Counted from the first letter of the stretch, positions 1 through 11,757 are shown. The stretch is DNA of 64,000 nucleotides from Camellia lanceoleosa (GCA_025200525.1 CM045759.1:2356001-2420000), one strand, 5' to 3'. Notes: generated by a model not told the origin, from the letters alone. A program made the numbers and translations.

Positions 1-20
1 AAAATACCCTTTTTCCATCA

Positions 21-1146
21 TTTTTTTTTTTCGATTCATAAGAATGTTAAAAATAGACAATGCTGAAAAATGAAATAGCAAGTAACAACAAAAGAACAAA
101 AACACAACTTGGATGGCTAGTCACTCTCATAACAAATTCCAGTCATATTTGCTATAACCAAAGGTCTAACAAATTCAGGTGAGTTTTCTAAAATGATAAC
201 ATGCTCTCTTTGCTCTGCTTCTAGTTTAGCCATTTTATCTGCATATTTGTTTCCTTCTTTTAGTGCATGGCCAATGGAGCATTTGCATCTTTTCAATAGG
301 AATTTAGTGTCTTCAACCAATGCAATATGTAGAGAGTTACAGTTTGCATCGTCCCGAACTAAGCTTATTGCCATTTTGGAATCTAATCGATTTCCACCTC
401 TTGTATTCCTTTCTGGAAGATGATGGTAAACCCCCTTAGATAGCCCAAATTTTAGCTTACAGACTTAAACAGTTCCCTAGCTTTCCATATGTAGTATCCC
501 CAAACCCAAGATCCTTTTTCATCTCTAAACAAACCATTATATCCGGCTTGTCTTGGATCTTTGGGATGATCTAAATAAGTGCACCTTTGACTTTTTATGA
601 AATATGAGTTGAGTATGGGTTGGGTTTGAAGTGATGTGGTAGAGAGGTGATATAACTCAAATAAGATGATGTGACTTAAATAGGATGGTGACTTTTTGAC
701 TTTTTTAGATTATGACAAACAAGGCCTTAGTTCGAGTTTACTTGAAAACTGAAAGCACCAACTTATTAGTCTTGGTTTTTTGTGGTTAGGAAACAAAAGG
801 GAATTGAAAGCCTCTTGGATCTCTCTAATATACTCAAGAATGTTTTTAATGTTTATTTGTATAGGTTGATGTTGATAATCAAAAACCATTTTGTTCCCAT
901 CTTTTCAAATTTGGCATAGTGTAACTATGAAAACAATATTCTACTTGCTGTCGTTAAAATTATTCTGGCTTTTCAAATCGAAAGTAATCCATTCAAGAAG
1001 AGGTTTTTTAACTCCTTCCCACCACTAATTGTTTGTTAGCATTACACAAACCTCTTTTGCTTTGACACAATCCTTGAGGAGGTGATTCACGTCTTCGCTA
1101 AAGATGTTGTATTTGGGACATAGATCAAAACCGACTATCTTCCTAA
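21..1146 (-). pseudogene. LINE (non-LTR retrotransposon) relic, 3' part: zinc-binding region and RNase H
   Basis: Read on the minus strand, 374-117 encodes the end of a plant LINE RNase H domain, with the typical HALKEGNKYADKMAKLE stretch before a stop at 117-119. Further upstream on that strand (about 1150-1040) the frame reads LCPKYNIF followed by EDVNHLLKDC, the zinc-binding region that follows reverse transcriptase in plant LINEs. A run of T at 21-31 could be the poly(A) tail of the minus-strand element. Several stops and a MITE at about 560-727 interrupt the reading. The 5' continuation is at 6257-6710, on the far side of a solo LTR: removing that LTR and one copy of its target duplication restores a continuous LINE reading (CERRVRKIVGFDLCP). 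The element is dead. Confidence 0.8.
560..727 (+). mobile_element. MITE (family with AAATAAGTGCACTTTTTGAC end)
   Basis: A segment of about 165 bp starts with a CTAAATAAGTGCAC motif and ends with GACTTTTTGACTTTTTTAG followed by ACAAACAAGGCC. Close relatives lie in this window at about 34035-34165 (reverse), 54028-54170, 54528-55680 (split by a hAT element) and 59040-59212 (reverse). It is inserted in the LINE relic. The superfamily is not clear from the sequence and no target duplication could be fixed. Confidence 0.6.
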
Positions 1147-2133
1147 CACGTTGTAGACATCCCATTTTTGACCACTCTTAAGGCTTGGGCGTTACTGATG
1201 ATTTACTTGGTAGTGAAAGATGTGCAGAGCAAAAGTTCGATTTCTGCAGCAAGAGGAGAGTCAAATCCCAACCTCACACCCCATTTTGGACCAAAGCTAT
1301 TTTGAATGGTTTTTAGACCTTAAAACCCTCTCTTTCAAAATATTTTTGAAATAAAGTTCCTACGATATTCCGAGGTTCGCATTTTGTCAAATGTTGTGCT
1401 TTTCGGTAAACCGAGCAAGGACAAAGTGGAAATGAATAAAAGAGAGATGAAATTTTTGAAATTTTTTTTCAAAACACCTTATCTAGGGGTTTGAAGTAGA
1501 AGAAAAGAGGAGTGGAGAGAAGAAACCAAGTTGGAGAAGAAGATGGGCATGAATCGCTAAGAGAGAGTCGAGCAGCCCTCGCTAAATCAGGTCTATCCTT
1601 TTGAATACTTGGATTTCAACTATGAGGCCACCACCGTTGGAAAGCTTACTTCCAGGGCTTCACTTTTCAATTAAGAATCTCCTAAAGCCGTGTCCGGACG
1701 GGGGAGATATGATTGGTTGAAGTTGGGCATCATTCCGGTTGGACCGAAACTGAGCAACCTTCACTAAAAGAGGGATATCTCTTAGTACACATGGAATTTT
1801 GAGGTGAGGCTTCCAAATTTGGAAAGAAGACTTCTAGGGCTATAGTTTGGGCTCAAGAATGACCTGAAAAGGAGTTCATATAAAGGAATTAGGCTTGCTT
1901 CAAGTCAGGGACCAGCATTGTTTTTTTCCATCGGCCTCTATGGGACTTCATCGGCCACAATTGGACCTCATCGGCCATAGGTCAGCCAAAAGTGAACCTT
2001 ATCAGCCTCAAATGTTTTCTAATTGGCCAAAAATGTCCAGAAAGCCCAGAATTGGCAGATATTTCTCCTCCAGCTGTTTCCAGCTAGTGCCACCTGTCCT
2101 AGCTCAGATATTTCGACCAAAGGTGATATTTTG

Positions 2134-2143
2134 CTATATAATG
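2134..2143 (+). promoter_or_regulatory. TATA box of the 5.1 kb LTR
   Basis: CTATATAATG lies about 980 bp from the LTR start, followed by a pyrimidine-rich CTCTCTCTCTAG leader. Its position and context fit the U3/R boundary of a plant LTR. Activity is not shown. Confidence 0.45.
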
Positions 2144-2868
2144 AAGCCTTGTATCTCATTTTCAAGGGTTAGAACATTTCTTGAAGGCTTAGAAATTTGA
2201 GAGCTTCTCACTCTAGAATCCTCTCTCTCTAGAAGTTTTGTGAGCAAAACTCTCTCCCTCCCTAGAATTCTCTCATTCTCCTCTTGTTTTAGGCTTAGAA
2301 GTGAGAATTTCCTACACTTTTGCAAAGAGACCCTTGACCAAAGTTGATCATCCTTGGGTTGAGGTAACTTGGGAATTTGTTTGAACTCCAAAAGGCTGAT
2401 GTTGGCTCAAATTTTGGCTGGTTTTGCTGCTGTGCATTAAGAGGTATAACTCTCCTCTTTCGTATTTGCTTTGCACACTTGCTTCACCGCCCTTTTTCCA
2501 TTGTTTTGGGGCTATTTTTGGGGTGGTGTTGAACTACAAAAACCTCTATTTTTCCTCTATTTTTCAGTCTTAAAAGTCTTGGTTTGTGCCTTGGTTAGCT
2601 AGGGGGTTGTCCTCCCTTACTCCTTGGCTTGTAAGGCCTTGTGAGCTAACTTTCAAACATTTCAACCAACATCTTTTTGGCCTTAGAACGACTAAAATTC
2701 AGAGGATTTTCAATGGTAAAAACCCTGTTTTGAGGTCCCAAATAGGTGGGGGTTGTCCCCCCTCCTCTTCTCTTGTATGCATGTCTTATTGGCCTATCAA
2801 ATGAGCATGTGTTTCTACCATTTTGAGGTTTAGTTCAGGCACTTTTTTGTAACTTTTAGGACCTGCCT

Positions 2869-4108
2869 TAACTCTGTCCATGACTGGTTTGGTCACCTTA
2901 TGCATGCTTGATATACTTGTAGTGTAATTCTTACAAACTAGCCTTATATGCCTCATGAAGTAGCAGGTTTGTTAAGCATGTATGGGCTCCATTTCAGCAT
3001 GTTTTTTGTCATTATTTAGCATGTCATAACTCTGTCTAAAGTTGGTTTGATGGCCTCTTGCATGCTCCATGCACTTCTAGTGCATTTCCATTCACTAGCC
3101 TAATGTGTATCATGCTTTTGATCATCATTCTAGCATGCTTTTGGCTCAACTCTAAGAAGATTTTGTTCATGTTTTACCATGTTTAAGGTCTGATTCATGT
3201 TTTTTCGGCCATGCATGCATTGCTTTGTATAGCCATGGTTCAATCTTGCTCACTAGCTTCGTGTATTGAGTCTACTAGCATGCATTGCTTGGACCATCTT
3301 CATGATTTGGCATCATTTGTTATGTGATTTCAGAACATAGTTCATGGTCATGCACTCACATCTTTCACTCTTTCCATGCTTTGGAAGGTTGGTTCTTTAT
3401 GCCTTAAAAATGAGCCATTGTGTATGCCATCTTGCCTAGGCTTTTGGGTCACCATTTCAGTATGTATTTGGTCTTATTTTTCCATGATACAACTCTGTTT
3501 TTGGTTGTTTAGAGCATCCCTCATTTGCTTCTTACACTTGTAGTGTAAGTCCTCTTTGCTAGCCTTGCATGCCTAATGAGTGAGCTTATTATTCTAGCAT
3601 GTGTTGACTTGGTATTAGCCCATTTTTGGTGTTATTTTGACATGCCATGACTCTGGTTTTTATTGGTAAAGTCATCCCATGCTTCGTTTTGGTAGGTGTA
3701 ATGCAATCATCCTTATTGGCCTTGTATGCATCATGTTTTGTGCCTCCCATTCTAGCATGAGTTAGCCTTATTCCATGCATGTTCTAGCCTTGTTTTGGTC
3801 TGTCTTGGGACTGTTTTAAGTCACCTTGGCCGTTTGGGGCTTGCTTGTTATGGCCATAGTGTAAGTCCCTTGGCTAGCTTTAAGCTTTGAGTCCATTAGC
3901 ATGCTATGTTTATCATATGTGCATGATTTGGCATCATTCCTTGCATGATTTTAGAGCCTATTTCACTGTCATACTCTCACATTTTGTACTTCTTCCATGT
4001 TCTTGAGAGTTGGTGCCTCCATGCTTGGTTTGTGAACCAATTGACTAGCACACTTGCATATACTTTTGGACCATCATTTCAGCACCATTGGCCACTGATT
4101 TTGGGCAT
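2869..4108 (+). repeat. Higher-order tandem repeat inside the LTR (about 157-bp monomers in two 620-bp blocks)
   Basis: Related segments beginning near 2869, 3026, 3183, 3489, 3646 and 3802 share AACTCTG, CATGCTTG, CTTGTAGTGTAA and CTAGCCT blocks at a spacing of 156-157 bp. The block at 2869-3488 corresponds to the block at 3489-4108 with an offset of about 620 bp; for example CATGATTTGGCATCATT occurs near 3300 and again near 3922. Each large block therefore holds about four diverged monomers. The repeats are old and not identical. Confidence 0.65.
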
Positions 4109-4683
4109 GACTGAGGTATTTCCATTCTTAGTTTAAGTTCATTTGTCATGTCGTTCAAATGTTGTTACATTGCAACATGTTTGCATGCTCGAGTTGCATG
4201 ATATTTGCATGCTTGTCCTATTGCATTGTTGTTTACATGTTGTTACATACTTGGTACATAGCATGTCTGTTTCATTCCATGATTTTTGTATGCTTGTTGC
4301 ATTACATTGTGCGTACATGCCTTGCATTGCATTGTGTTTGGGTCGGATGTTGATCCAAAAACAGGGAACAAGGGGCGTTTCATACTTGAAGTGATGAAAT
4401 GCGCCTCATTCCTTAGGTCGCCGACCCTCTTGATTAAGCATGATAGAGGTGTAGGCATTCATATGTTCTTGTGTGCATTCATTTGACATGAATTTGTGCA
4501 ACTTGGCCCCTTTAGCCATCATGCATCAAGATGCGTGATTGATGGCTCGAGGGTCGAGCATTACACTCCTTTGAGCCTTAGACATGATAAGGAGTGTAGT
4601 GGCACAAACATTTTCTTGAAAATACCTTGTCATGCCTCTGTTAGTGCTCTGTTGCAGCAAAAGCAGGAATTTGCAGGAAGTGT

Positions 4684-4800
4684 TGGCCGATCGACCATCA
4701 GAACTGCCGATTGGCCACCTTAGTCTGCCGATCGGCTTTCAGTTTGGCCGATAGCAATAATCTTTGGCCGATGGCCACTCCTCTTGGCTGATGACCTCTC
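4684..4800 (+). repeat. GGCCGAT motif cluster, opposed by an ATCGGCC cluster at 1930-2035
   Basis: Four or five copies of (T/C)(T/G)GCCGAT occur here at about 25-bp spacing. Three or four copies of the reverse complement ATCGGCC occur at 1930-1980, with decayed copies to 2035. The two clusters face each other across the higher-order repeat inside the same LTR. Confidence 0.55.
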
Positions 4801-5621
4801 AGCTTGACCATGAGGTGGATCAGAAGTGTTTTGGAGATTGACACAATTTCAGAAGTCTAAAACAGTGCAAACAGAGGCAACATGAGGCATGGTAACGGAT
4901 TTCTAAGAGGACGCGACTGAGCATGCATCATCCATCATTTCGAGGCAAAGCTGTGGCAGCCTGTTTTAATTTCTTACTTAGCTGATTTTGTAATTAATTT
5001 GCTTAATTAGTTAAGAGTTTTGTAATAATTAATTAGCTAGGTTGGTTAGTTAATTAGTTGGTTTGTATTATTTATTCGGACCCTCCGTCGAGAGGGCAGA
5101 TTTTGTAATAAGTGTGCGTGAGTGTGTGAATGTCTTCCAACCATACGTCTTTCTCCCTTTTACTTAACTGCTTACGACGGTTAGTTCTAGGTCATGTTTT
5201 GATTAGCATCCTTATGCTTGCATGTTTCCATCCATTCATCTGTATTGCATGTACCGGGCTCGGCGCATCATACTAATTGCATTGTATTTCAATATATTTA
5301 CTTGAATACGTGTTCAACAGCATGTTATCAAGTTGCATTTCATATGCCATCATAGAATAGCCGAGCCTATTTCTAGTTGCATTTTGCATGTGTTGCATTA
5401 GCCATCTTAACATAAACTAGGATCATGCATGATTTCTAACTAGTTGTTGTTTTGGCTCGGAGTACTAAGTAAGCTTTTATGCTTTAGCATCTTGCATGAG
5501 TGTGAATGCTGCCATGATAGCATGCTTACTATGAGGCTATTTGCTGAGATGATATAACTGCCTGAATGCCTGTGGGTGAAGGCTGGATTGCTTAAATTGG
5601 AACAATTCATCAAAATACGAG

Positions 5622-5713
5622 TTTTAAGCCCACTTGAGAGTGGCAAAATCATGTTTTCTAAGCCCACTTGAGGGTGGCAAATCTACGTCTTAGCCTACTT
5701 GCGAGTAGCACCT
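5622..5713 (+). repeat. Short tandem repeat, 3 units, in the 5.1 kb LTR
   Basis: The block AGCCCACTTGAGAGTGGCAAA appears twice and then as a weaker third copy (AGCCTACTTGCGAGTAGCA), spaced 35-40 bp. It is non-coding. Confidence 0.6.
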
Positions 5714-6261
5714 TCAAACCATTTTCAAACAAACAAACATGAGATGTTTTGTTCCAACTTAGGCGATCTAGTCTATACTTGTGTGTTGTGCGCATCACAT
5801 AGTAAAGCTAGCTAATAACCGGAATAAGAACACATATATTTTCAAAAACAAGATATCATGTTAGTAAAGGCCGATCTTTGATCGAGCGAGCGGGGGTGCT
5901 CATTGCATGACCTTCCTTTCTCGTACCCAAGTTCCCGAGCCGAGACAACTTTGGTGATGACGGACACGTGGCCTTAGGCACGAGTCAGGGTTTCCTAAAT
6001 TTCCCAAAATAAAATATTTAGGTGGCGACTTTGTATCTGGCAAAGCAGTCTATGTTTGGCACTTCTTTATTAAAAATCAGTTTTCCAAAATGATTTGCCA
6101 GATTTGGACTCTTTGGTGATTTATCGGTCTTGCATTGTACTTTGCGAGATCAGATTCAGAACCGTGACATTTGAGTTCGAACTGTAGCAGCCTAATGAAC
6201 AAAACGGATTTCGTGTCGTTTCGCCCGCGGAGCTAGAACGTTCGGGCAGGTCTACACACGT

Positions 6262-6710
6262 CTCTCGCAATTAGTAAGAAGTCTTTTTGCTTGATCAACC
6301 ACAAAAGCCTTTTAATTTCTACGGGATCTTTATTTTCCAAATCCATGTCCAATCTGTACCACTAGTCTCATGATTCGCATTCATATTGTAAGCAGATGAT
6401 GTGGAAAAATTGCCATTATTGTTAGAGCTGGTCCAAAGAAGAGTGTCACTATAAGTGACATACCTTGGTCTATGTATGCTATGAATTTCATTATTGTCTT
6501 GTGGGCTTTACGATGTCATCCAAGTATTCATTATTCCAATTTCCTTCATCATCTAGAATTTTGTTAACAATATCCAGACTATTAATTTGATGTTCATAAT
6601 AAACATTAGCCATTGGTTGTTTCCCATACCACCAATCATTCCATAATGATAGTTTTGTCCCGTCTCCAAAACTCCATTTGACTCCCGTTCTCAAGGTGTT
6701 TCAGTTCTTG
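6262..6710 (-). pseudogene. LINE relic, segment between reverse transcriptase and zinc-binding region
   Basis: Minus-strand codons at 6694-6491 read VKWSFGDGTKLSLWNDWW, the W-x-G-D-G ... W-x-D-W-W signature that follows the reverse transcriptase domain of plant LINEs. Going down the plus coordinates the frame continues towards LLTNCERRVRKIVG across the LTR insertion point. The reverse transcriptase and endonuclease that should lie above 6700 are missing, so the element was 5'-truncated or deleted there. Confidence 0.75.
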
Positions 6711-7384
6711 ACACCATCATCTATGCTATATGTTAAAACGTGTAACGGGTGACACAAGAAAAAGCAATTTGTCTTCAACATAAGAAAATGAATTTTCCAC
6801 ACTACTTTCTTGTATTAAAATAATAACAATTCTTGATCATGTTCATAAAAATTTATTATTCTTAGTTTCATTTTTTTCTTTTCTAGATGTATTAGAACTC
6901 TTTTTTTTTTCTCTCTTTTTTTCCTTCAAATTTTTACATATAATATATAATGAAGTGTAGTTTAAAATGTCAAAATTAGCTTTGATTATCTATTTCTAGC
7001 AATGCAAAATTTAAAGATAAATTATACTGACATCTCGTGAGGTTTTACATTGTTATAGAAATCTTCACTATCTATTGTTCTTGAGTTAACTATATATGGT
7101 CCCAAAACACATCATTTGCTTCCTCAAAGCACAATAGACTCATGGCTTTCTCTTATTAAATTGACATTTTTTTTCTATTGTTCTCTTTTAATTTTTCTTT
7201 TAAATCATTCGTACTCCACCACCTTCTTAACTTGTCAACCTCAATATAATACAAGGCAAGGAAAGGATGAGTCCAGATCCTCTGTTGTGATTTCCTGCAG
7301 TGGTTCGAAACGATGTTGTTTTGAACTTCTTCTTTTTTTTTTTCTGCTCTTATTTTGTTATTCGGCCTCTTTTTCATTTGTCAC
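6711..7384. other. No gene seen
   Basis: AT-rich sequence with T-runs. I see no convincing ORF or repeat match here. The outer boundary of the MULE that follows may lie within 7250-7390. Confidence 0.5.
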
Positions 7385-7390
7385 TTGTTT

Positions 7391-7705
7391 TAACCCTAAC
7401 CCCTCTCAAAGAGACGAACAGAGAGGCCATGAACAGAGAGGGCAACGTGAGCGGGCGACGTGACTCCTATAGCGAGGAAATGGAATCGAGGTGAGGAGAG
7501 ACGGTGATGAGGAGTGGGGAGAGGAGGTGGCGACGAGGCGAAAGGAGGCAGCGGCGAGGTTTGTTTCGTCCCTTTCATCTTCATTCTCATTTTCGTTACT
7601 AATATATATATATGATTTGTTATTCATTTGTTAAATGTGTTTGATAAGTGGTTTGATTTATTGCGTTTGATGGGTTTGATGATTTAGGGTTTGTTGTGGA
7701 AACAT
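7391..7705 (+). repeat. Left terminal inverted repeat of the MULE
   Basis: This stretch matches the reverse complement of 21600-21990 at ordered anchors: AACCCTAAC, CGAACAGAGAG / CGAACTGAGAG, GAGGCGAAAG, TTTCATCTTCATTCTCATTT, a TATATATATGATT run, GGTTTGAT and TGGGTTTGATGAT. Identity is only moderate, with many small gaps. It also contains a purine-rich, GC-richer block at 7480-7560. Confidence 0.6.
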
Positions 7706-8856
7706 ATTTGTTGTGGATTTGAATTTTTTTTTGATTTTTTTTTCATCAGTAGTTGATTTTTTTTTCTTCTCTGAGATTGAACTTGCTTACATTCTCTCTC
7801 TAGTCTCTATCTTACATTTATCAGCATTTGATTTCTTGTTGTAGATTGAGCTTGCTTACATTTTATATCCTTTTGTTGATACTGAGATTTTGTTTGAAAT
7901 CCTCAACAAATGAAGGGAAACATATGTATATATGTAGGTTTTTTACTTTAGTTCAAACTAGAAGAGGGGTACATGTATGCTTGAAATCCACAACAGAGGA
8001 TTCTCAATTTTTTGTGTAAAAAAAATAAAATAAATTTATAGTGTCTGTAATTTATAGTGTCTGTTCAGATGATAGTGTATGTTCAGATTCTCAATTATTC
8101 GGCTAAATAAGAAATGAAATTGCATACCAAAAGAAAAATTGAACAAGAATTTGTGTTACAAGGTAGGTTACTCGGCAAAAATATGCAGAACCAATAGGTT
8201 ATAAGCGGAGGAGATCTTTAGAGTGCTCTTTGAGAGCTATTTGACGTCATTTTTGCTCATGTGGTCTTGGGGATGCATCCCTACAATAAGGTTCCAAAAC
8301 ATGTACCAAATTCAAAATATAATCCTTGTCCTTAGTGTCTTCAAACTAAAGATTGAGAAGAAAAATAAATAAAAAATGATAGTCCCTCTAACCTCATCGA
8401 TGGCTTCCATATTTGATTCACAATCTTCATTATCTATATTCACATAATCACCATTGCAACTTGCTTTTGATGCCTTGAATATTAAAAAAGATTGCAGATC
8501 TTTTAGAATAATACCATACAATTGAAAGATACGAGCTTTTTAATGTAATATTTGATCATATGGTTCTTGATAGCTTGGAAACCAGGGACAATTAGTTAAG
8601 CGAAATGCACAAAGGCAAACAGAGCAAATGCTAAGTTTCATGATTGTATGAAGTATAAAACTATTGAACAAAATTGCCATAGTTTGATTCAGAACAACTC
8701 TTGTTAATTTGCATAACTACATTTTGTGCATATTTTGTTTGTTAATAATATAGAGTATCTTGAAAATAATCTGACTTGTGCTTGCTTTGTTTTCAATTAA
8801 TGATTCAAAAATTTGATAGAAATGAAAATTTAGAATCTTCTTTGAGGCAAATTTAG
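7706..8856. other. MULE interior, no recognisable gene
   Basis: Non-coding by inspection. TGAGATTGAACTTGCTTACATT (about 7773) is partly repeated at about 7843. A minus-strand open stretch at 8312-8521 encodes 69 residues with an acidic patch but matches no family I recognise; it could be a relic exon. The segment ends at the target site tttag of the next solo LTR. Confidence 0.4.
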
Positions 8857-11265
8857 TGTAATAACCCTCACCACTGATTACCGATTTTTGCTAAACTGAG
8901 ACTAATTAAGATGAATAATTGAATTGATTGAAATACTGGACTGACTGACTGGAATTTGAAACTATATCTGTTATATTGCATTTCTATCTGTTGCCTGTTT
9001 GATTATCTATTCATGTTTTTATGTTTGAACTGCAAATTGAAGGCCTTATCGGCGGCCGAACCAGGAATTGATTAGTGTTTTAGGACCATCATAATTTATG
9101 AGATTTTATGGCATATTTATCTGAAATTTGATTTGGTATGATTAAATTAGATTAAATAGTGTGTAATACATAAATTGAACTTATTACCATGATGCCATTG
9201 TGAGTGGGCCACTTCATAGACCAACTTGAGATTTAGATTCAACTTTTTTTCCCTCAGTTATTTTGAACCCACAACTGACTAGAGAGAGAGAGTGAGAGGT
9301 ATAGAGTGATTACAACTTGAGTTCCTTACATTTTACTTGGGAATTGAAGGAATTGAAGAGAGTATTGCAAATTGAGCTCCTAGACCTTTAATTCAAGACC
9401 TAAGGTAGAGTAACTACCTTTTTGTTCATGAATTTAAGTGGTTCTTGCATGGTCTAGAGCATAGTTAAAGTCTTGAGCCAAGTTATGGCTTTTAATTGTT
9501 GAATTGAAGCTTAATTGTTGCATGCATGGCTATATCCTTGCATTTTGAGGTTGATCACATAGAATTTGGTACATGCATGCTCATGATTATGTTTAAGGTT
9601 CATGAAATCATCTTGTTCTCAAACGATTTGGCTTTTTTGAGCATGTATTGAAGCTTTGAATTGATTTAAAGTCTTACATGTCATATTTGAAGTTAGTTCA
9701 TGAAAAATTGGTTTGAATTTGGATTTAATTAAAGTACCTTTGGACCTTGATTTAACAAATTGAGCTTTGAATCACGTTAATCTATGTATTTACAATTGTT
9801 TTTCCAAAAATGGACCCAAAGGAATTGATTTTGATACATTGGAACTTGTTTTGAGCTTGGAAGTTCAAATCTGGAAATTCCAGATTTTGGACTCCCGCTC
9901 GAGCGGGAAAAGTGGCGCTCAAGCGGGAAATTCGTGCTCCCAATACTTTGCACTGTTTTGAAGTCCGCTCGAGCGGAAGAATTGATGCTCGAGCGGGACC
10001 TTGTGTCTTGCGCTCGAGCGGGTGTCGAGCGCCTATCGAGTGTGATTTTTGAGCATCCAGTACTTTTGCCATATTTTACAGTCCGCTTGAGCAGGGAAAG
10101 TGACGCTCAAGCAGGGAACCTTTGTCTGCATGTCCGCTCGAGCGGGGAAATCCACGCTCGAACGGGACTCTGTTTTTCTGAAAATTCTGAAAATGCTTTT
10201 AAAAGTGCATCTTTACATCATCATTTCATTCTAGTCATTCTTAGGCCTAGTTTAAGACATTTTAATAAGAATATAAATGTAGAACACACCGAGGCAATTA
10301 GGGATTAAGTTATTATCTTTCCCAACTGCGTAGCGTAGTGTGTGTTCGTTCTATAAACTGTGTAGGGTTGGCATCGAGAGACGCGCTCTAGCTTATTGTA
10401 GCCCAGAACTCTGTGAGTAATAACTGTGTAAAGATATGTTCAAAATGATTATCTTCTGAACAATCGAACTGTGCTATTTTCTGAACTGATACAGTTAATT
10501 GAATGAACGTATATTCTGAACAGTATTGTGGCATCCTTAACAACTACTATTATGCCATCATTATAGAGATCTCGCCGGTTCCCTTTGTTGGAACCACTAT
10601 CACTTGATTGATGGCCATCATTTACTGTTCGGTCTTTTAAGACCTCACTTATCGCATCGCTATGCTAATGGATGTACCATATATTATGATCGAATGATCA
10701 TATATCAATCAATGAACTGTTTTCATTACTGTAAGGACATTCATTCTTAACCTCTTTACGCATTATGTTATTCACTGGGCTTTAGCTCACTGCTCACATA
10801 TATATATATATATATATATATAGGTGTACAAGCACTAGACCGTGGCTAGAAGTGTCGGGGTAACTCCAGTTTTTGTTAAGCCAAACACTGTGCCTCACTG
10901 CGAGGTTCCGAGCCTGCCGAGCTATAGCTTAGGGGTGTTTTTAGTCCCCTGTCTGTCTCTATATCTGTTTTGCTTACTGTGTATACTGTATAGACTGTTA
11001 CTACTCTTTAATAGGAATTAGGTCCCTGAACTGAATGATTGTATATATGTACATACTGTTTTGTCACTGACTGTATATATATATGAAAAGTCTTTTTGCA
11101 TACAGGCTGTCACAGCTCATTGGACATTGTTTATTTACTGTATTGGCTTCCGCCATGCCCTCAGACTTTGTTTTTATCAGTATTCTTGTTTCAAAGAGGC
11201 CTTGGTAATCTCGAATTCTTGGCGATTCTATGCTAAACCCATAGGGGCGGGTTTGGGTCGTGACA
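8857..11265 (+). mobile_element. Solo LTR, 2.4 kb, family A (copy 1)
   Basis: It starts TGTAATAACCC, ends GGGTCGTGACA, and is flanked by tttag on both sides (8852-8856 and 11266-11270). It shares its layout with the solo LTR at 15761-18079: AAGGCCTTATCGGC near the start, clustered CGCTCGAGCGGG palindromes in the middle, TTATTCACTGGGC further on, and GGGGCGGGTTT near the end. It has no coding sequence. A (TA)n run lies at 10798-10822. LTR-LTR recombination is the simple explanation for its solitary state. Confidence 0.85.
9892..10170 (+). repeat. Array of CCGCTCGAGCGG palindromes in solo LTR copy 1
   Basis: Perfect palindromes such as CCCGCTCGAGCGGG (9894-9907) and CCGCTCGAGCGG (9965-9976, 10134-10145), with decayed copies between, recur in pairs. 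Each pair has a downstream partner reading CGCTCAAGCGGG or GCTCGAGCGGGA about 20-30 bp later. Pair spacing is roughly 50-70 bp. Confidence 0.75.
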
Positions 11266-11398
11266 TTTAGAAACAAAATTACATCTTTGTTTGAATTTTG
11301 TGTTTACTTGTAATAAACTGAGTGTCATAAAATGCTCTTATTAGGATTAACATGTCAATGTGTTCAAACAATGATATTGGATATTTTCAAAATAAAAG

Positions 11399-11757
11399 AT
11401 GCAAATGTGGGGAAAAAAAAATAGTAGTGTACATATCAGAATCAAAAAAAAGTTAGGGAAGAGCTGTATTTCAAGTGTGTAGATAAGATGTGTGAGTACT
11501 TTGCGTAGGAAGCAGCTCCTACTGGGAATGCATCAAATATCTAAAGGAGAAGTGAAGTTATTCATACGAAGAATGAAGATGAGAGAGAGTATAATTATGA
11601 TTTTGAGAGAAACAGTGAAGTTATGAATAGATTGGAACAACTTGAGGCAAACCAAGGAGCTATGAAATTGATTATATTTACAGCCATAGTTTTGGTTGGT
11701 TTTACCATGCTAAACTATGAGTTTTGTTATGTACATGTAATTTCGTACTATGCATAA
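11399..11757 (+). pseudogene. GRF-type zinc-finger protein, decayed
   Basis: Frame 1 reads RCKCGEKKIVVYISESKKKLG. After a frameshift near 11460 it continues LYFKCVDKMCEYFA, followed by a stop where GRF proteins normally have Trp (FxW). Together the cysteines C-x-C-G ... K-C ... M-C-E-Y-F match the plant GRF zinc-finger pattern. Downstream lie a second stop, an acidic Glu/Asn-rich linker, a short coiled-coil-like MNRLEQLEANQ stretch, a hydrophobic C-terminal helix (LIIFTAIVLVGF) and a final stop at 11755-11757. Small plant GRF proteins with this order are abundant and often repeat-associated. With two stops and a frameshift it cannot be functional. Its 5' exon, if any, would lie left of the solo LTR. 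Confidence 0.65.

Larger units (their letters stand above)
1152..6256 (+). mobile_element. Solo LTR, about 5.1 kb, inserted in the LINE relic
   Basis: The segment starts TGTAGACATCC, ends GGTCTACA, and is flanked by a perfect 5-bp duplication cacgt (1147-1151 and 6257-6261). No gag-pol coding sequence and no second LTR copy is visible inside, so it reads as one very long LTR left by recombination, although a non-coding LARD-type element cannot be excluded. A TATA box at 2134-2143 is a candidate LTR promoter. Near the 3' end an AGGTGGCGACT motif (about 6020) and a GATCTTTGATCG motif (about 5872) recur in the shorter reverse solo LTR at 50942-52265, which also begins TGTAGACATCC. Long LTRs with a GGTGGCGACT motif suggest the Tat/Ogre group of Gypsy elements, by inference only. 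Confidence 0.8.

Noticed and set aside
1895..2804. Open frames of 72-101 codons on both strands
   Set aside because: They lie in the LTR upstream and downstream of its TATA box, overlap each other on both strands and show no domain.
4139..4486. Several overlapping Cys/His-rich open frames
   Set aside because: They come from TGCATG-rich degenerate repeats of the LTR (Cys and His from TGC/CAT), open in many frames at once, which is a composition effect.
9782..10308. Open frames of 96 and 124 codons over the CTCGAG array
   Set aside because: Both strands are open because the palindromic GC-rich array has few stops; the region is inside a solo LTR.
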